Part shown: positions 6,947 to 15,807 of the stretch, one piece after another | Numbering within the stretch: the first letter of the stretch is position 1 | How the letters are laid out: the number at the start of each line of letters is the position of its first letter | Assembly (NCBI GenBank): GCA_002412625.1 | Contig: DHVK01000002.1 | Span: 1-39,025, forward strand | Length of the DNA: 39,025 nt | Source of the DNA: Cloacimonetes bacterium UBA5210 | GTDB taxonomy: Bacteria > Cloacimonadota > Cloacimonadia > Cloacimonadales > Cloacimonadaceae | Direction of reading: 5' to 3' | Notes under the pieces: generated by a model | What the model saw: the letters and a program-made list of their open reading frames with translations, nothing else | The model's database searches: none | Told to the model about the DNA's origin: nothing | Made by a program: the position numbers and the translations under genes

Positions 6947-8942
6947 GAAAGTGATGATCGTATTCCAAAAGGAGCTGATGGAAGTCCTGCGGGATAAACG
7001 TACCCTCTTTACTACGCTGCTTTTACCTATCATTCTCTATCCCATTCTGATCGTGGGCATCAATGCCATTATGACCCGGCAAACCGGGGTGTTGGAGCAG
7101 CAGTCAGCCACGATAGCCGTGCAAGACAGCGTGCTGAGTTCAGTTTCACGCTCCATCATCGCGGACATGGCCGCAATTGATAACTATAGTTTTATCCCCG
7201 CGGGAGAAAACGCCCAGGAACTATATGATAGCAAGGACATTCAGGCTATCGTCAGCATCCGCGATTCTCTGACCAGCGAAGGGCTGACCACCTACCATGT
7301 ATTTGTGCAATATGACGCGGCAAATGAACGCAGCGGAATGGTTTATTCCAAGATCAGGGATAGCCTTGCCGGCTCCGAGCAACGCATTGTGGAGGATCAC
7401 CTGCGAAGCCGGGGGATGGATCCCCAGCTGATGAACATTGTCGATGTGCGCAAGATCGATACCGCCAGTACGCAACGTAAGATGGGGATGATGCTGGGTA
7501 TGTTTTTGCCCTATATCATGATCCTCATGTTGTTAACCGGGGCTTCGGTGGTAGCCGCGGATCTGGTTGCCGGTGAAAAAGAGCGCAAGACCCTGGAAAC
7601 TCTTTTGGTTTCGGGGATCGGGCGCATGGAAATCGTGATCGGTAAATATATAACCATCATCACACTGGGTATGCTAAGCCTGATCGTGAACCTATTCAGC
7701 ATCAGTGTATCCGTGAAATACATGTTAAGTCAGTCCGGCGTGATCATGGACGGAGCGCAACTCCCCTTTGGAGCGATCCTGATCCTGTTGGCCGCAATGC
7801 TGCCTCTGGCAACCCTTTTCGCCGCCATCCTGCTCTCCATATCCACCTTCAGCCGCAATATGAAGGAAGCAAGATCCTATGAACAACCCCTGATGATGGT
7901 GGCGATGATGATGGGGATGATCAGTTTTTTGCCTGCAGTAGAAATGAACAATCTGATGGCACTGATTCCGGTGATCAATATCGCCCTACTCTTTAAAGCG
8001 GTGATGATCCAGGACTATCAGCTTAGCCACCTGCTGATAACCATTGGCAGCACCCTGATCCTGGATGTCTTTGCCATCTGGGGTACGATCAAACTCTTCA
8101 ATACTGAGGGTATCCTCTTTCGTTCGGATGACGATAGTGGCAGCATCAAAGGCATCAAGAAGAACAAAGCGAACTTCTTTAATCCCTACAATGGTCTGGT
8201 CTATTTTTCGCTGGCATTGATGCTTTTATACTATCTGGGATCTTATTTGCAGAGCAAAGACCTGGCGACCGGTTTGGTGCAGACCCAGCTCTTGGTGATT
8301 GCTCTTCCGGTTCTGCTCATCCTAAGGTTGCTGAAGATGAAGAGCAACGAGATCTTGCGAATCAAAATACCCAGACTGACGGAAGTTCTGCTGATCCCCT
8401 TTATCGCGATTCCGGCATCAATTATCGTGGCACTGTTTTCTCAGCTGATCAACGCAATCTACCCCTTCCCGGAAACATATCTGGAAAACCTGGGGCAGCT
8501 GTTTATGATGGATCTGCCGCTGTGGGGAAGTTTCCTGGTAATTGCCGTTGCCCCCGGGGTCTGCGAGGAACTGATGTTCAGAGGCTTCTTACCCAGATTC
8601 TTCCAGAAATATAGCATGAAGATCAACATCGTGCTTAGCGGATTGATGTTCGCAGCTTTTCATCTGGATCCCTTCCGCTTTGCCCCTGTATTTCTTCTGG
8701 GCATGCTGCTGGCATATCTGACCTTGAGAAGCGGATCAATCATTAACTCTATGATCTCGCATACGCTGAACAACGGCTTTGCCCTGTTCATCATGAGCTT
8801 TGCCGGCGCGCCATTCATGAAGTTCATATTGAGAGGCGAGGATGATCTTCACTACTGGCTGCTAGTTCCGGCACTGTTGGTGCTGGCCTTGGCTATATAT
8901 ATGTTTCATAAAGTTACAGGAGATAAAGAATGTGTGGAATAG
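6936..8942 (+). CDS. ABC-2 permease (NatB type) fused to a CPBP intramembrane protease-like domain
   Basis: The 668-residue membrane protein has two parts. Residues 1-400 form an ABC-2 permease: a first membrane segment at about 25-45, a large extracytoplasmic loop (about 50-180), the conserved GEKERKTLETLLVSG stretch and five further segments. Residues 415-660 form a CPBP (CAAX protease/bacteriocin-processing, Abi) domain with the motifs CEELMFRG (Glu544-Glu545, Arg549), FHLDPFRF (His576) and SHTLNN (His609), which in the family make the metal site. All key residues are kept, so the protease part may be active. It shares 11 nt with the ATPase gene and 13 nt with glmS. A known but uncommon fusion; what is cleaved or exported is unknown. 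Confidence 0.9.
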   Translation: MNSKKVMIVFQKELMEVLRDKRTLFTTLLLPIILYPILIVGINAIMTRQTGVLEQQSATIAVQDSVLSSVSRSIIADMAAIDNYSFIPAGENAQELYDSKDIQAIVSIRDSLTSEGLTTYHVFVQYDAANERSGMVYSKIRDSLAGSEQRIVEDHLRSRGMDPQLMNIVDVRKIDTASTQRKMGMMLGMFLPYIMILMLLTGASVVAADLVAGEKERKTLETLLVSGIGRMEIVIGKYITIITLGMLSLIVNLFSISVSVKYMLSQSGVIMDGAQLPFGAILILLAAMLPLATLFAAILLSISTFSRNMKEARSYEQPLMMVAMMMGMISFLPAVEMNNLMALIPVINIALLFKAVMIQDYQLSHLLITIGSTLILDVFAIWGTIKLFNTEGILFRSDDDSGSIKGIKKNKANFFNPYNGLVYFSLALMLLYYLGSYLQSKDLATGLVQTQLLVIALPVLLILRLLKMKSNEILRIKIPRLTEVLLIPFIAIPASIIVALFSQLINAIYPFPETYLENLGQLFMMDLPLWGSFLVIAVAPGVCEELMFRGFLPRFFQKYSMKINIVLSGLMFAAFHLDPFRFAPVFLLGMLLAYLTLRSGSIINSMISHTLNNGFALFIMSFAGAPFMKFILRGEDDLHYWLLVPALLVLALAIYMFHKVTGDKECVE

Positions 8943-10765
8943 TTGGATACATTGGCAACAGAAACGCTCTGCCGATCGCCATTGAGGCGCTTAAAAGGCT
9001 GGAATACAGGGGTTATGACTCCTCGGGTACGGCACTGCTTCACAATGGAGAATTGCAGATATATAAAAAACAAGGCAAGATAATCGAACTCGAGCGTTCT
9101 CTGCCCGAGCCTTCCAAATGTGATGGAACTATCGCGATTGCACATACCCGGTGGGCAACCCACGGGGAACCGAACGAAGTAAACGCGCATCCACATGCCA
9201 GCTGCTCCGGAGACCTGGCCATTGTGCACAACGGGATCATCGAGAATTATAAGCTTCTGCGCGAACAGCTTATTGAGCTGGGACACAGCTTCAGCAGTGA
9301 AACTGATTCTGAGGTATTGGTGCATCTGATCGAGCAGTTTATGAGCACCGGCATCGGTCTGGAGGATTCTGTTCGGGAATCGATGAAGCGCGTGGAAGGT
9401 ACCTATGGCCTGGTGGTTATCAGCAAAAGAGAGCCGGACAAACTGATCGCCGTGCGTAAGGGCAGTCCGCTAATAATCGGGATCAACGATAACGAACACT
9501 TTGTGACCAGCGATGTGAGCGCCATCATCATTCATACCAAGCGGGTGATCTATCTGCAGGATTCTGAACTCTGCGTGGTGCGCAGGGACGGCTTCGAGAT
9601 TTCCACTCTGGATAAAGCCAGCGTGAAACCACAGATCAGTGTGGTGGATTGGGACATCTCTGCCATTGAAAAGGGCGAGTTCAAACACTTCATGCTGAAA
9701 GAGATCTTCGAACAGCCCGTAACAATCGATAACGGCTTCCGTGGCCGCATCAACCAAAGCATGGGCACTGCCCGATTGGGCGGCTTGCACCTGCCTCCAT
9801 TTGAACTCAGAAAGGTCAAACAAATCCACCTGATTGCGTGCGGAACTTCATTTCACGCGGCTTTGATCGGCAAATATATCATCGAGGATATGGCACGCAT
9901 CCCGGTGCATGCAGAGTATGCCAGCGAATATCGCTATCGCAACCCGATCATCCCGGAAGATACCCTGGTGTTTGTGATCAGCCAATCCGGGGAAACCGCC
10001 GATACCCTGGCGGCAATGCGCGAAGCCAAAGCCAAAGGTGCCAGAGTGCTGGGCATCACCAATGTGGTGGGTTCCACGGTAGCCAGAGAAAGCGATGGCG
10101 GAGCTTATATTCATGCCGGTAGTGAGATTGGGGTAGCCTCTACCAAAGCCTTCACTTCCCAGGTGACAATCCTGAGCCTGTTGGGCATCTTCCTGGGACG
10201 GATGAATCATCTTTCCGCCATTGAAGGAACAGAATACATCAATGAACTCGAGAAAATCCCGGCGAAAGTGGAGCAGATTCTGCTGTTGAATGATCAAATC
10301 CGCGAGATCGCCGCCAGTATTAAAGATTGCCCCAACGCGCTGTATCTTGGCAGAGGAGTAAACTACCCAGTGGCCCTGGAAGGCGCTCTGAAGCTCAAGG
10401 AAATATCCTATATTCACGCCGAAGGTTATCCTGCCGCGGAAATGAAGCATGGTCCAATCGCTTTGATCGACGAGAATATGCCGGTAGTCGCAATAGCTAC
10501 CCGAGATCCTCTCTACGATAAGATTTACTCCAACCTGCAGGAAGTGCGGGCACGCAAAGCCAGGTTGATAACCATTGCCACCCACGACGATAAAGAGCTC
10601 AAGAACATCAGCGAGCACGTTATCTATATCCCGGATACCCTGAACAACTTGCAGCCGCTGCTCACCGTGATCCCTCTGCAGCTCTTAGCTTATCATGTGG
10701 CAGACCTGCGTGGTTTTGATGTGGATCAACCCCGGAATCTGGCTAAAAGCGTAACAGTGGAATAG
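8930..10765 (+). CDS. glmS: Glutamine-fructose-6-phosphate aminotransferase (isomerizing)
   Basis: GlmS makes glucosamine-6-phosphate from fructose-6-phosphate and glutamine, the entry to UDP-GlcNAc, peptidoglycan and LPS synthesis. The 611-residue protein is of family length. Cys2 (after Met removal) is the class II glutaminase nucleophile in MCGIVGYIG, and EYRGYDSSG and THGEPNEVNAHPH are present. Two SIS domains follow (about 290-430 and 460-600), with ACGTSFHA, SQSGETADTL and EGALKLKEISYIHAEG. The tail LAKSVTVE carries the catalytic Lys606. The ATG at 8930 overlaps the permease gene by 13 nt, with CAGGAG upstream. No glmS ribozyme is possible here because the leader is coding sequence. A terminator follows. 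Confidence 0.98.
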   Translation: MCGIVGYIGNRNALPIAIEALKRLEYRGYDSSGTALLHNGELQIYKKQGKIIELERSLPEPSKCDGTIAIAHTRWATHGEPNEVNAHPHASCSGDLAIVHNGIIENYKLLREQLIELGHSFSSETDSEVLVHLIEQFMSTGIGLEDSVRESMKRVEGTYGLVVISKREPDKLIAVRKGSPLIIGINDNEHFVTSDVSAIIIHTKRVIYLQDSELCVVRRDGFEISTLDKASVKPQISVVDWDISAIEKGEFKHFMLKEIFEQPVTIDNGFRGRINQSMGTARLGGLHLPPFELRKVKQIHLIACGTSFHAALIGKYIIEDMARIPVHAEYASEYRYRNPIIPEDTLVFVISQSGETADTLAAMREAKAKGARVLGITNVVGSTVARESDGGAYIHAGSEIGVASTKAFTSQVTILSLLGIFLGRMNHLSAIEGTEYINELEKIPAKVEQILLLNDQIREIAASIKDCPNALYLGRGVNYPVALEGALKLKEISYIHAEGYPAAEMKHGPIALIDENMPVVAIATRDPLYDKIYSNLQEVRARKARLITIATHDDKELKNISEHVIYIPDTLNNLQPLLTVIPLQLLAYHVADLRGFDVDQPRNLAKSVTVE

Positions 10766-10785
10766 GCTGTTTCAGGCTTGCTATA

Positions 10786-10811
10786 AACCCGGTGTTTCGG
10801 CATCGGGTTTT
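10786..10811 (+). terminator. Probable terminator of glmS
   Basis: AACCCGGTG (10786-10794) and CATCGGGTT (10801-10809) pair over 9 positions, one of them G-T, around the loop TTTCGG. Only a short TTTT follows. It sits 20 nt after the glmS stop. The next 180 nt up to the tRNA promoter hold no visible gene. Confidence 0.75.
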
Positions 10812-10988
10812 GTGTATTGTCCTTGTCTCAATGACACCTAGCCATAAGCTCAGTATGAGTATTTGGAAAGGACTGTTGTCAAGGATTTTCCTGCCTGACA
10901 GCCCTCAGGTTTACAGAAGAATGGTATTTATTACTTGATTATAAGCACGAGTCTAGCAATCAATCGCGGGAGTTATCGCAGATTCTGC

Positions 10989-11017
10989 TTGACAGAAATC
11001 AGCCTGATATTTCTGAT
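10989..11017 (+). promoter_or_regulatory. Predicted sigma70-type promoter of tRNA-Phe
   Basis: A perfect -35 box TTGACA (10989-10994), a 17-nt spacer and TCTGAT (11012-11017, four of six matches to TATAAT) end 13 nt before the tRNA. This spacing is what a tRNA promoter needs. Confidence 0.55.
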
Positions 11018-11030
11018 GCTTTCACTGTGT

Positions 11031-11106
11031 GGCGAGATAGCTCAGCCGGTAGAGCAGAGGCCTGAAAAGCCTTGTGTCCCCAGTTCAATTCTGGGTCTCG
11101 CCACCA
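11031..11106 (+). tRNA. tRNA-Phe (anticodon GAA)
   Basis: A 76-nt cloverleaf fits. Acceptor GGCGAGA (11031-11037) pairs with TCTCGCC (11096-11102). D stem GCTC/GAGC. Anticodon stem GAGGC/GCCTT encloses loop CTGAAAA with GAA at 11064-11066. T arm CCCAG-TTCAATT-CTGGG. CCA is encoded at 11104-11106. No clear hairpin terminator follows at once. Confidence 0.97.
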
Positions 11107-11388
11107 TTTTTGTATCCACATGGATTTACCCTCATTTCTGCTGTTTGCATTGATCACAAGGTTTAGCTGCAGCACAGAACCATTCAAACTACCTGAGCGT
11201 TCAACGGCATGATATGAAAGCTCCACTCTGCTATCCGGGCAATCACTGAAGCTCCTCCTGCGCGGTTCCCGTGCGTCGCTCAAGAGCTCTTCGGGAAGTG
11301 GTTCGCGGCTTGACGGGCTGCGCAATGTGTGGATTACTGGATGGCAGCATAGGGAAGATATGGCCGTATAAATCTCAGTTTCCAGAAA

Positions 11389-11416
11389 TTGAAGCTAAGA
11401 TTTCCCTTTACATAAT
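11389..11416 (+). promoter_or_regulatory. Candidate promoter of the response regulator gene
   Basis: TTGAAG (11389-11394), a 16-nt spacer and CATAAT (11411-11416, five of six matches to TATAAT) lie about 78 nt before the start codon, which would leave a leader of about 70 nt. The rest of 11107-11494 holds no gene I can support; open frames there lack ribosome sites and known families. Confidence 0.4.
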
Positions 11417-11494
11417 TCCCCTAATTACAAGACTTGCGTCCGGTAGGTTTCGACGTAATAGCGAAACTCTTTTTTATCTACAGCGAGGTTGAAG

Positions 11495-11866
11495 ATGCCC
11501 AAGATATTGATTATTGAGGACGACGATAGTTTCCGCAATGTTCTGGTTCAAATGCTTGCGAAAGCTGGTTATGAAGTGCGTCAGGCAGGAGACGGAAATC
11601 AGGCATTGGAAGTATGCGCACAGTTTGGTCCGGATTTGGTACTCACCGACATCATCATGCCAGACAAAGAAGGCTTGGAGACAATTCAGGAGTTGTTGGA
11701 GATCAAGCCCGGCTTGCGGATCATTGCGATGAGCGGAGGCGGGAAGTTTGGCCCCAATAGTTACCTGCCTTTGGCGGTGAAACTGGGAGCCCGGGCAACA
11801 CTGCAGAAACCATTTATGCGCGAGGAACTGCTCAATACAATTGCTTCCGTGTTAGCTAATGATTAG
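11495..11866 (+). CDS. Single-domain response regulator (CheY-like receiver)
   Basis: The 123-residue protein is a receiver domain with no output domain. The acidic pocket is Glu8-Asp9-Asp10, the phosphorylation site Asp52 in LTDIIMP, the switch Ser80 in AMSGGG and Lys105 in QKP. The start chosen is ATG 11495 with GAGG 6 nt upstream; a TTG two codons earlier is less likely. No histidine kinase lies in the window, so its partner is encoded elsewhere. Its stop codon overlaps the stop of the convergent glycosyltransferase gene. Single-domain receivers act through protein contacts, for example on motility or phosphorelay partners; the target is unknown. Confidence 0.9.
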   Translation: MPKILIIEDDDSFRNVLVQMLAKAGYEVRQAGDGNQALEVCAQFGPDLVLTDIIMPDKEGLETIQELLEIKPGLRIIAMSGGGKFGPNSYLPLAVKLGARATLQKPFMREELLNTIASVLAND

Positions 11867-12918
11867 ACAATAGCCCCCAGGACTTCTTGCAGCTCCTGCT
11901 TTCTGTGTTCCACGGAGAACCGCGTTGCGATGCTTTGTGAGATGGCGCTCCGGTCAGCTTCACTGTTCATCGTCTTGTCCAATGCTTTCAATAGTGCTTC
12001 AGGACTGCGTTCGATGATGATCTCTCCCCAATTATCGATGATAGTGGGAATCCCGGCGACGTTTGATCCGATCGGCTTACATCCATAGAGCATCGCCTCC
12101 ATCAGAGCAAAAGGCATTCCTTCGGACACTGAAGCCTGCACATAGATATCCGTTTCACTCATCAGTTGGAGCACTTCAGCGTGGGGCAGAGAGGCATGCA
12201 GGGTAAGATTTGCGAAGCGGGACATCCCGTGCTTTTCTTCCAAGAACGGCAGCCAGTCGGCGTTTATACCAACAAAGACAAAGCGCCAATCCGGATATTT
12301 TTTTACCGCTTCCAGCAGGAAATCATATCCCTTGTTGTAGAAATCATGCAGCCGCGGAGTAGTCCCCACGCACAATATCTGCCGCTTGCGGATGAGCGGA
12401 ACCTGCGTCGGGGCTTGGGTAGTGATACAGTTTTCCACAGCCACTGCCTTGGTCTTCAAGCCGGGGATCAGCCTGAATATCCCTTCCGGATGTCCTTTCG
12501 GGTTGTAGTAGCGGTTATCGGAGCTCAACAGGGCAGCATGATTGGCTACGATCAAATCGCAATGCTTCATTGCGTAAACCGCACAGAAGCGGCGCAGAGG
12601 CTTATGAAACACACCATAGCTAAACTCCGGATAATGCACCCCATCAAAGCCGGCGATAAAGATGACAGACTTCTTCCGCGTGAGCCGGGCAGCCATAACA
12701 ATGGGCAGGGCATGATAATCCGCAAACCAGGTGCAGCATAAAGAAACCTTGGGGCTAAACAGAATTCTGAAAAACACCGCAATCATCGAGCGCAGATAGA
12801 TCCACTTTCCCTTGCTTTGCCACAGGCAGACAGTCTTCAGATGCATAAATTGGCGTAGGATATTTTGATCCGCCTTCACAAAAGAGCTTTCGTGCGGTGA
12901 GATAAATAGAGTCTTCAC
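11863..12918 (-). CDS. Glycosyltransferase, family 4-like (GT-B fold)
   Basis: The 351-residue protein has the C-terminal half of GT4 retaining glycosyltransferases: ILCVGTTPRLHDFYNKGYD (about 181-199), the nucleotide-sugar binding EX7E motif in SEGMPFALMEAMLYG (Glu266, Glu274) and KPIGSNVAGIP. The N-terminal acceptor domain is divergent. Start is GTG 12918, overlapping the flippase stop as GTGA. The coupling to a flippase and a GH-like secreted protein suggests a role in surface polysaccharide or glycolipid assembly at the inner membrane. Donor and acceptor are unknown. Confidence 0.85.
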   Translation of the reverse strand: MKTLFISPHESSFVKADQNILRQFMHLKTVCLWQSKGKWIYLRSMIAVFFRILFSPKVSLCCTWFADYHALPIVMAARLTRKKSVIFIAGFDGVHYPEFSYGVFHKPLRRFCAVYAMKHCDLIVANHAALLSSDNRYYNPKGHPEGIFRLIPGLKTKAVAVENCITTQAPTQVPLIRKRQILCVGTTPRLHDFYNKGYDFLLEAVKKYPDWRFVFVGINADWLPFLEEKHGMSRFANLTLHASLPHAEVLQLMSETDIYVQASVSEGMPFALMEAMLYGCKPIGSNVAGIPTIIDNWGEIIIERSPEALLKALDKTMNSEADRSAISQSIATRFSVEHRKQELQEVLGAIV

Positions 12919-14378
12919 GATTTGTTTCTCCTCAAAATGCCAAGCGCAAAATCCCTGGCCAACTGTATATCATAAGGTTTGATTACTTTTAGCCCCAAAG
13001 CCGCCAGCAGATAGCAGACAGTGTACAGGGATCCCCCTCCGATCATGCGCCAGAAGGAATTGCGGATCAAGCCCGAGACCGGGATCACAAACAGGATCGG
13101 GACAATCGCCGCCAAGAGGTTTAGCGCCAAACTAAGGGGCGGAAACAGGCTCAGCAGCTTCAGTTTCAGGCAAAAACGCATTTGCCACAGATACACTAAC
13201 ACTATCAACCAGGAGACTGCGACCGTGGCATAAGCCGCGCCTTTCATCCCGTAAGCTCTGATCAGGAAATAGTTCAATCCGGCATTCAGGATCAGCATGA
13301 TAACGGAGTCCATCATCACCAGCTTGGTTTTACCCAGGGCCTGAAACACAATCCCATATGTGGCTACCCGCAAGGGCAGAATCAGCAGATAGATCCTGAA
13401 ATACAATGCCGCGGAAGCATAAATACTTCCATATACAAACACGATAAACTCCGTAGCAAAGAGAAAGAAAACCGTTGCCATGGGAAACACAATGATGGCG
13501 TTTTTGCGTACCGAAGCCCGATACAAAGTGCTGAGACTGTGTGGATCTGTGGCACTAAGATTTGGCAATAGAATGGAATTCACCGAGTTTATCAGAATCC
13601 CGATGAGCGGCAATTCCATAGCTCCCAAAGAGAACACGGCAAATTCTTCAGGTTTGAAAAATCCGGAGATCATCAATTTGTCCAGCTGCACGCTCAGAAC
13701 ACCCACCAACAGTGATAATCCCAGCGGGATGGTATAGGCAAGCTGATCCTTGAACCCGGCAAAGGTTTGCACCGAGAGGCTCGTTCTCAGTGACCGGAGC
13801 CCCAGATGAGCCCATAACCACTGGACAAATGCCGAGACCACGATTGCCCAGACGATGTATCTCATATCCCTGAAGATCAATGCTGTACCCAGCACCAGCA
13901 CAAAGTCGCATGAGATCGAGAAGATGGAAAACCACGCGGATTTCCGGGCTTGTTTGAGCCCCAGCATTACGGAACTATAGATCTGGGTAACAAAGATAAA
14001 CAGCGGATAGATGCTGTAAATCGGCAACAAAGTGGATAGAGCGGGGTTGTTGAAACTGCGCGCGATAAAATCCTTACCAAACCAAATCAGGAGTGCGCAG
14101 AGCAGCGCCAGCAATGTAATCACGCTTAGAGTTCTGCTTACAATTCGCTTGATCGCATCGTCATTCGCCGCTTTGGGCAAAAAGTACAGCATGCTCTGCG
14201 GAAAGCCCAGCATGATTACACCCGAAAGAGTTCCGTAGATCAGAAACAACTGCCGGTAAGAACCCAAATCCGTAGGGCTGAGCATGCGGGCAAGAGCGAT
14301 CCCGATGAGCGTCTTGATGAAAAACCGGATAAAATCGGCTAAGGAGAGAAGCCCGGCTTGCCTGGAAAGATCACTCAC
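12915..14378 (-). CDS. Polysaccharide flippase-like membrane protein (Wzx/MATE superfamily)
   Basis: The 487-residue protein is almost all hydrophobic segments, about 12-14, as in Wzx O-antigen or oligosaccharide flippases and their MOP-superfamily relatives. The N-terminus (SRQAGLLSLADFIRFFIKTL...LARMLSPTDLGSYRQ) is typical: a conserved ARxLxPxxxGxY/F pattern ends the first loop. Start is GTG 14378, with GGGAG 9 nt upstream inside the preceding gene; the overlap is 8 nt. It shares 4 nt with the glycosyltransferase gene. It likely moves an undecaprenyl-linked saccharide across the inner membrane; the cargo cannot be read from sequence. Confidence 0.85.
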   Translation of the reverse strand: MSDLSRQAGLLSLADFIRFFIKTLIGIALARMLSPTDLGSYRQLFLIYGTLSGVIMLGFPQSMLYFLPKAANDDAIKRIVSRTLSVITLLALLCALLIWFGKDFIARSFNNPALSTLLPIYSIYPLFIFVTQIYSSVMLGLKQARKSAWFSIFSISCDFVLVLGTALIFRDMRYIVWAIVVSAFVQWLWAHLGLRSLRTSLSVQTFAGFKDQLAYTIPLGLSLLVGVLSVQLDKLMISGFFKPEEFAVFSLGAMELPLIGILINSVNSILLPNLSATDPHSLSTLYRASVRKNAIIVFPMATVFFLFATEFIVFVYGSIYASAALYFRIYLLILPLRVATYGIVFQALGKTKLVMMDSVIMLILNAGLNYFLIRAYGMKGAAYATVAVSWLIVLVYLWQMRFCLKLKLLSLFPPLSLALNLLAAIVPILFVIPVSGLIRNSFWRMIGGGSLYTVCYLLAALGLKVIKPYDIQLARDFALGILRRNKS

Positions 14379-15807
14379 CCGGTGAAACTCCCAGATGAAG
14401 CGGGATAAAGTATCGATATGGCTCTTCCGCCCGGTAAACTGAAAGAATGTATGTGCCGTGAGGGATGCTTTCCCCGCTGTCTTTTAAGCCACTGAAGTAT
14501 TCTTCGTTGTAACCCAGGAAATAGCTACGTTGTCGGGAGTATAAGACCTCGCCGTAATGGTTCATGATTTCCCAGTTCCAGCGGCCTTCTGCGGGCAATT
14601 CCAATTGCAGCACATAGCTGCCGGCAACCATCGTAAGTTCCGCGTTTACGGATTTGATTGGGAGGGCAAGCTCCGGCTCCGGCACTACTTCCGGTTCCAG
14701 CTCCGGATAGGCCAAGTTAACCAGGCTGCTCAGCGCATTGTTGCGGATGATCCCGTCATAACTGAACAGAGATATTCCCGCGAAACCTCCTTCGCGGATC
14801 AGGGAGATGCGTTTATTGATATGCGAGATGTTGTAAGAAGGGTTATCCAGCGGCATCAGCGATTTCCCTTTAGCGTCCCAGGCGCGAAGACCGACCACGA
14901 TTTTGTGATCCTGTGCTTGTTCTTTCATGTTCAAGATTTGATTTCTGAAGTTATCGTAATCCAGATGATATGCCATGGGATAGATTCTATCGATAATCCC
15001 TTTATCCAGCCAATCATACCAATCCTGCGCGTAGGCTGTGCGGGCGTCATAGATATTGGAAAACACCGCCGCACTCAGCATTATATCGGGATCGATGCTT
15101 TTAATCCGATTGTAGCATTTCTCTACAAATTCCGTGACCTGCCGGGTGCGCCACTCGTTCCAGCTGATGATTTCCCCGTTTTTGCGTGCTTCATCGAGCC
15201 TGGCCAAGGATGTGGGATGATAGCCCCATTGCGAGCTGGGATAGCGGATATAATCCAGATGAAGTCCATCCAGCTGAGGATAGCCGGCTACAATGTCGCT
15301 GAACACATCCAGGAGATATTCTTGCACTTCCGGGATACCGGGGTCTATGAAATAGCCGAATTGCTCCGCGGAACGCATTTGCCTGCCATCTTTATCGTAA
15401 GTAATCCATTGCGGATAGTTATTGTAAATATGATTGTTGGCCACCAGCTCTTTCGCGGTAGGGGTCGCGTTGAATACGACCACCCATGCTTGCACTTTCA
15501 GATTTTTTGCATGCGCGGCTGTGATGGCATAATCCAGGGGGTCAAACACCGCGTCTTTCAGAATATAACTGCGCGGTTCCGGGTTGAAGTATCTGTTACC
15601 ATTCTTATTTGTCGTGTATAAAGCATCGGAGCGATAGCGGATTTCCAGGAGCAGTTCATTCTGATTTGCCGCCAGCGCGTCCTCAATCACCTTATCAATT
15701 GCCTGGGGACTGGTGATATTCCAGGGCAGCACCCAAAGCGAGCGCACCTCAGCCGGGAGCAACCCGACTCCCACGAATAAAACGAATAGGATCAGGCATT
15801 TCTTCAT
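14371..15807 (-). CDS. Secreted glycosyl hydrolase-like protein, GHL10/DUF187 type
   Basis: The 478-residue product starts with a signal peptide (MKKCLILFVLFVGVGLLPAE) and then enters a TIM-barrel of the GHL10 (YddW-like) group: RSLWVLPWN, ELLLEIRYRSDALY, VQAWVVVFNA, FIDPGIPEVQEYL, LDGLHLDYIRYP (about 179-190) and DRIYPMAYHLDY. After a Pro/Glu linker (PELEPEVVPEPE) a beta-rich C-terminal domain follows, perhaps for glycan or envelope binding. Start is ATG 15807 with AGAGGATTG upstream; it overlaps the xseA stop by one base (TGATG). Members of this family are thought to act on cell-wall or exopolysaccharide glycans; activity here is inferred. Downstream flippase and glycosyltransferase support an envelope polysaccharide role. 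Confidence 0.85.
   Translation of the reverse strand: MKKCLILFVLFVGVGLLPAEVRSLWVLPWNITSPQAIDKVIEDALAANQNELLLEIRYRSDALYTTNKNGNRYFNPEPRSYILKDAVFDPLDYAITAAHAKNLKVQAWVVVFNATPTAKELVANNHIYNNYPQWITYDKDGRQMRSAEQFGYFIDPGIPEVQEYLLDVFSDIVAGYPQLDGLHLDYIRYPSSQWGYHPTSLARLDEARKNGEIISWNEWRTRQVTEFVEKCYNRIKSIDPDIMLSAAVFSNIYDARTAYAQDWYDWLDKGIIDRIYPMAYHLDYDNFRNQILNMKEQAQDHKIVVGLRAWDAKGKSLMPLDNPSYNISHINKRISLIREGGFAGISLFSYDGIIRNNALSSLVNLAYPELEPEVVPEPELALPIKSVNAELTMVAGSYVLQLELPAEGRWNWEIMNHYGEVLYSRQRSYFLGYNEEYFSGLKDSGESIPHGTYILSVYRAEEPYRYFIPLHLGVSPGE

Noticed and set aside
8880..8940. glmS ribozyme upstream of glmS
   Set aside because: The upstream sequence is the coding end of the permease gene and lacks the ribozyme core.
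14557..15621. Plus-strand frame of 354 codons opposite the GHL10 gene
   Set aside because: Antisense shadow without ribosome site or motifs.
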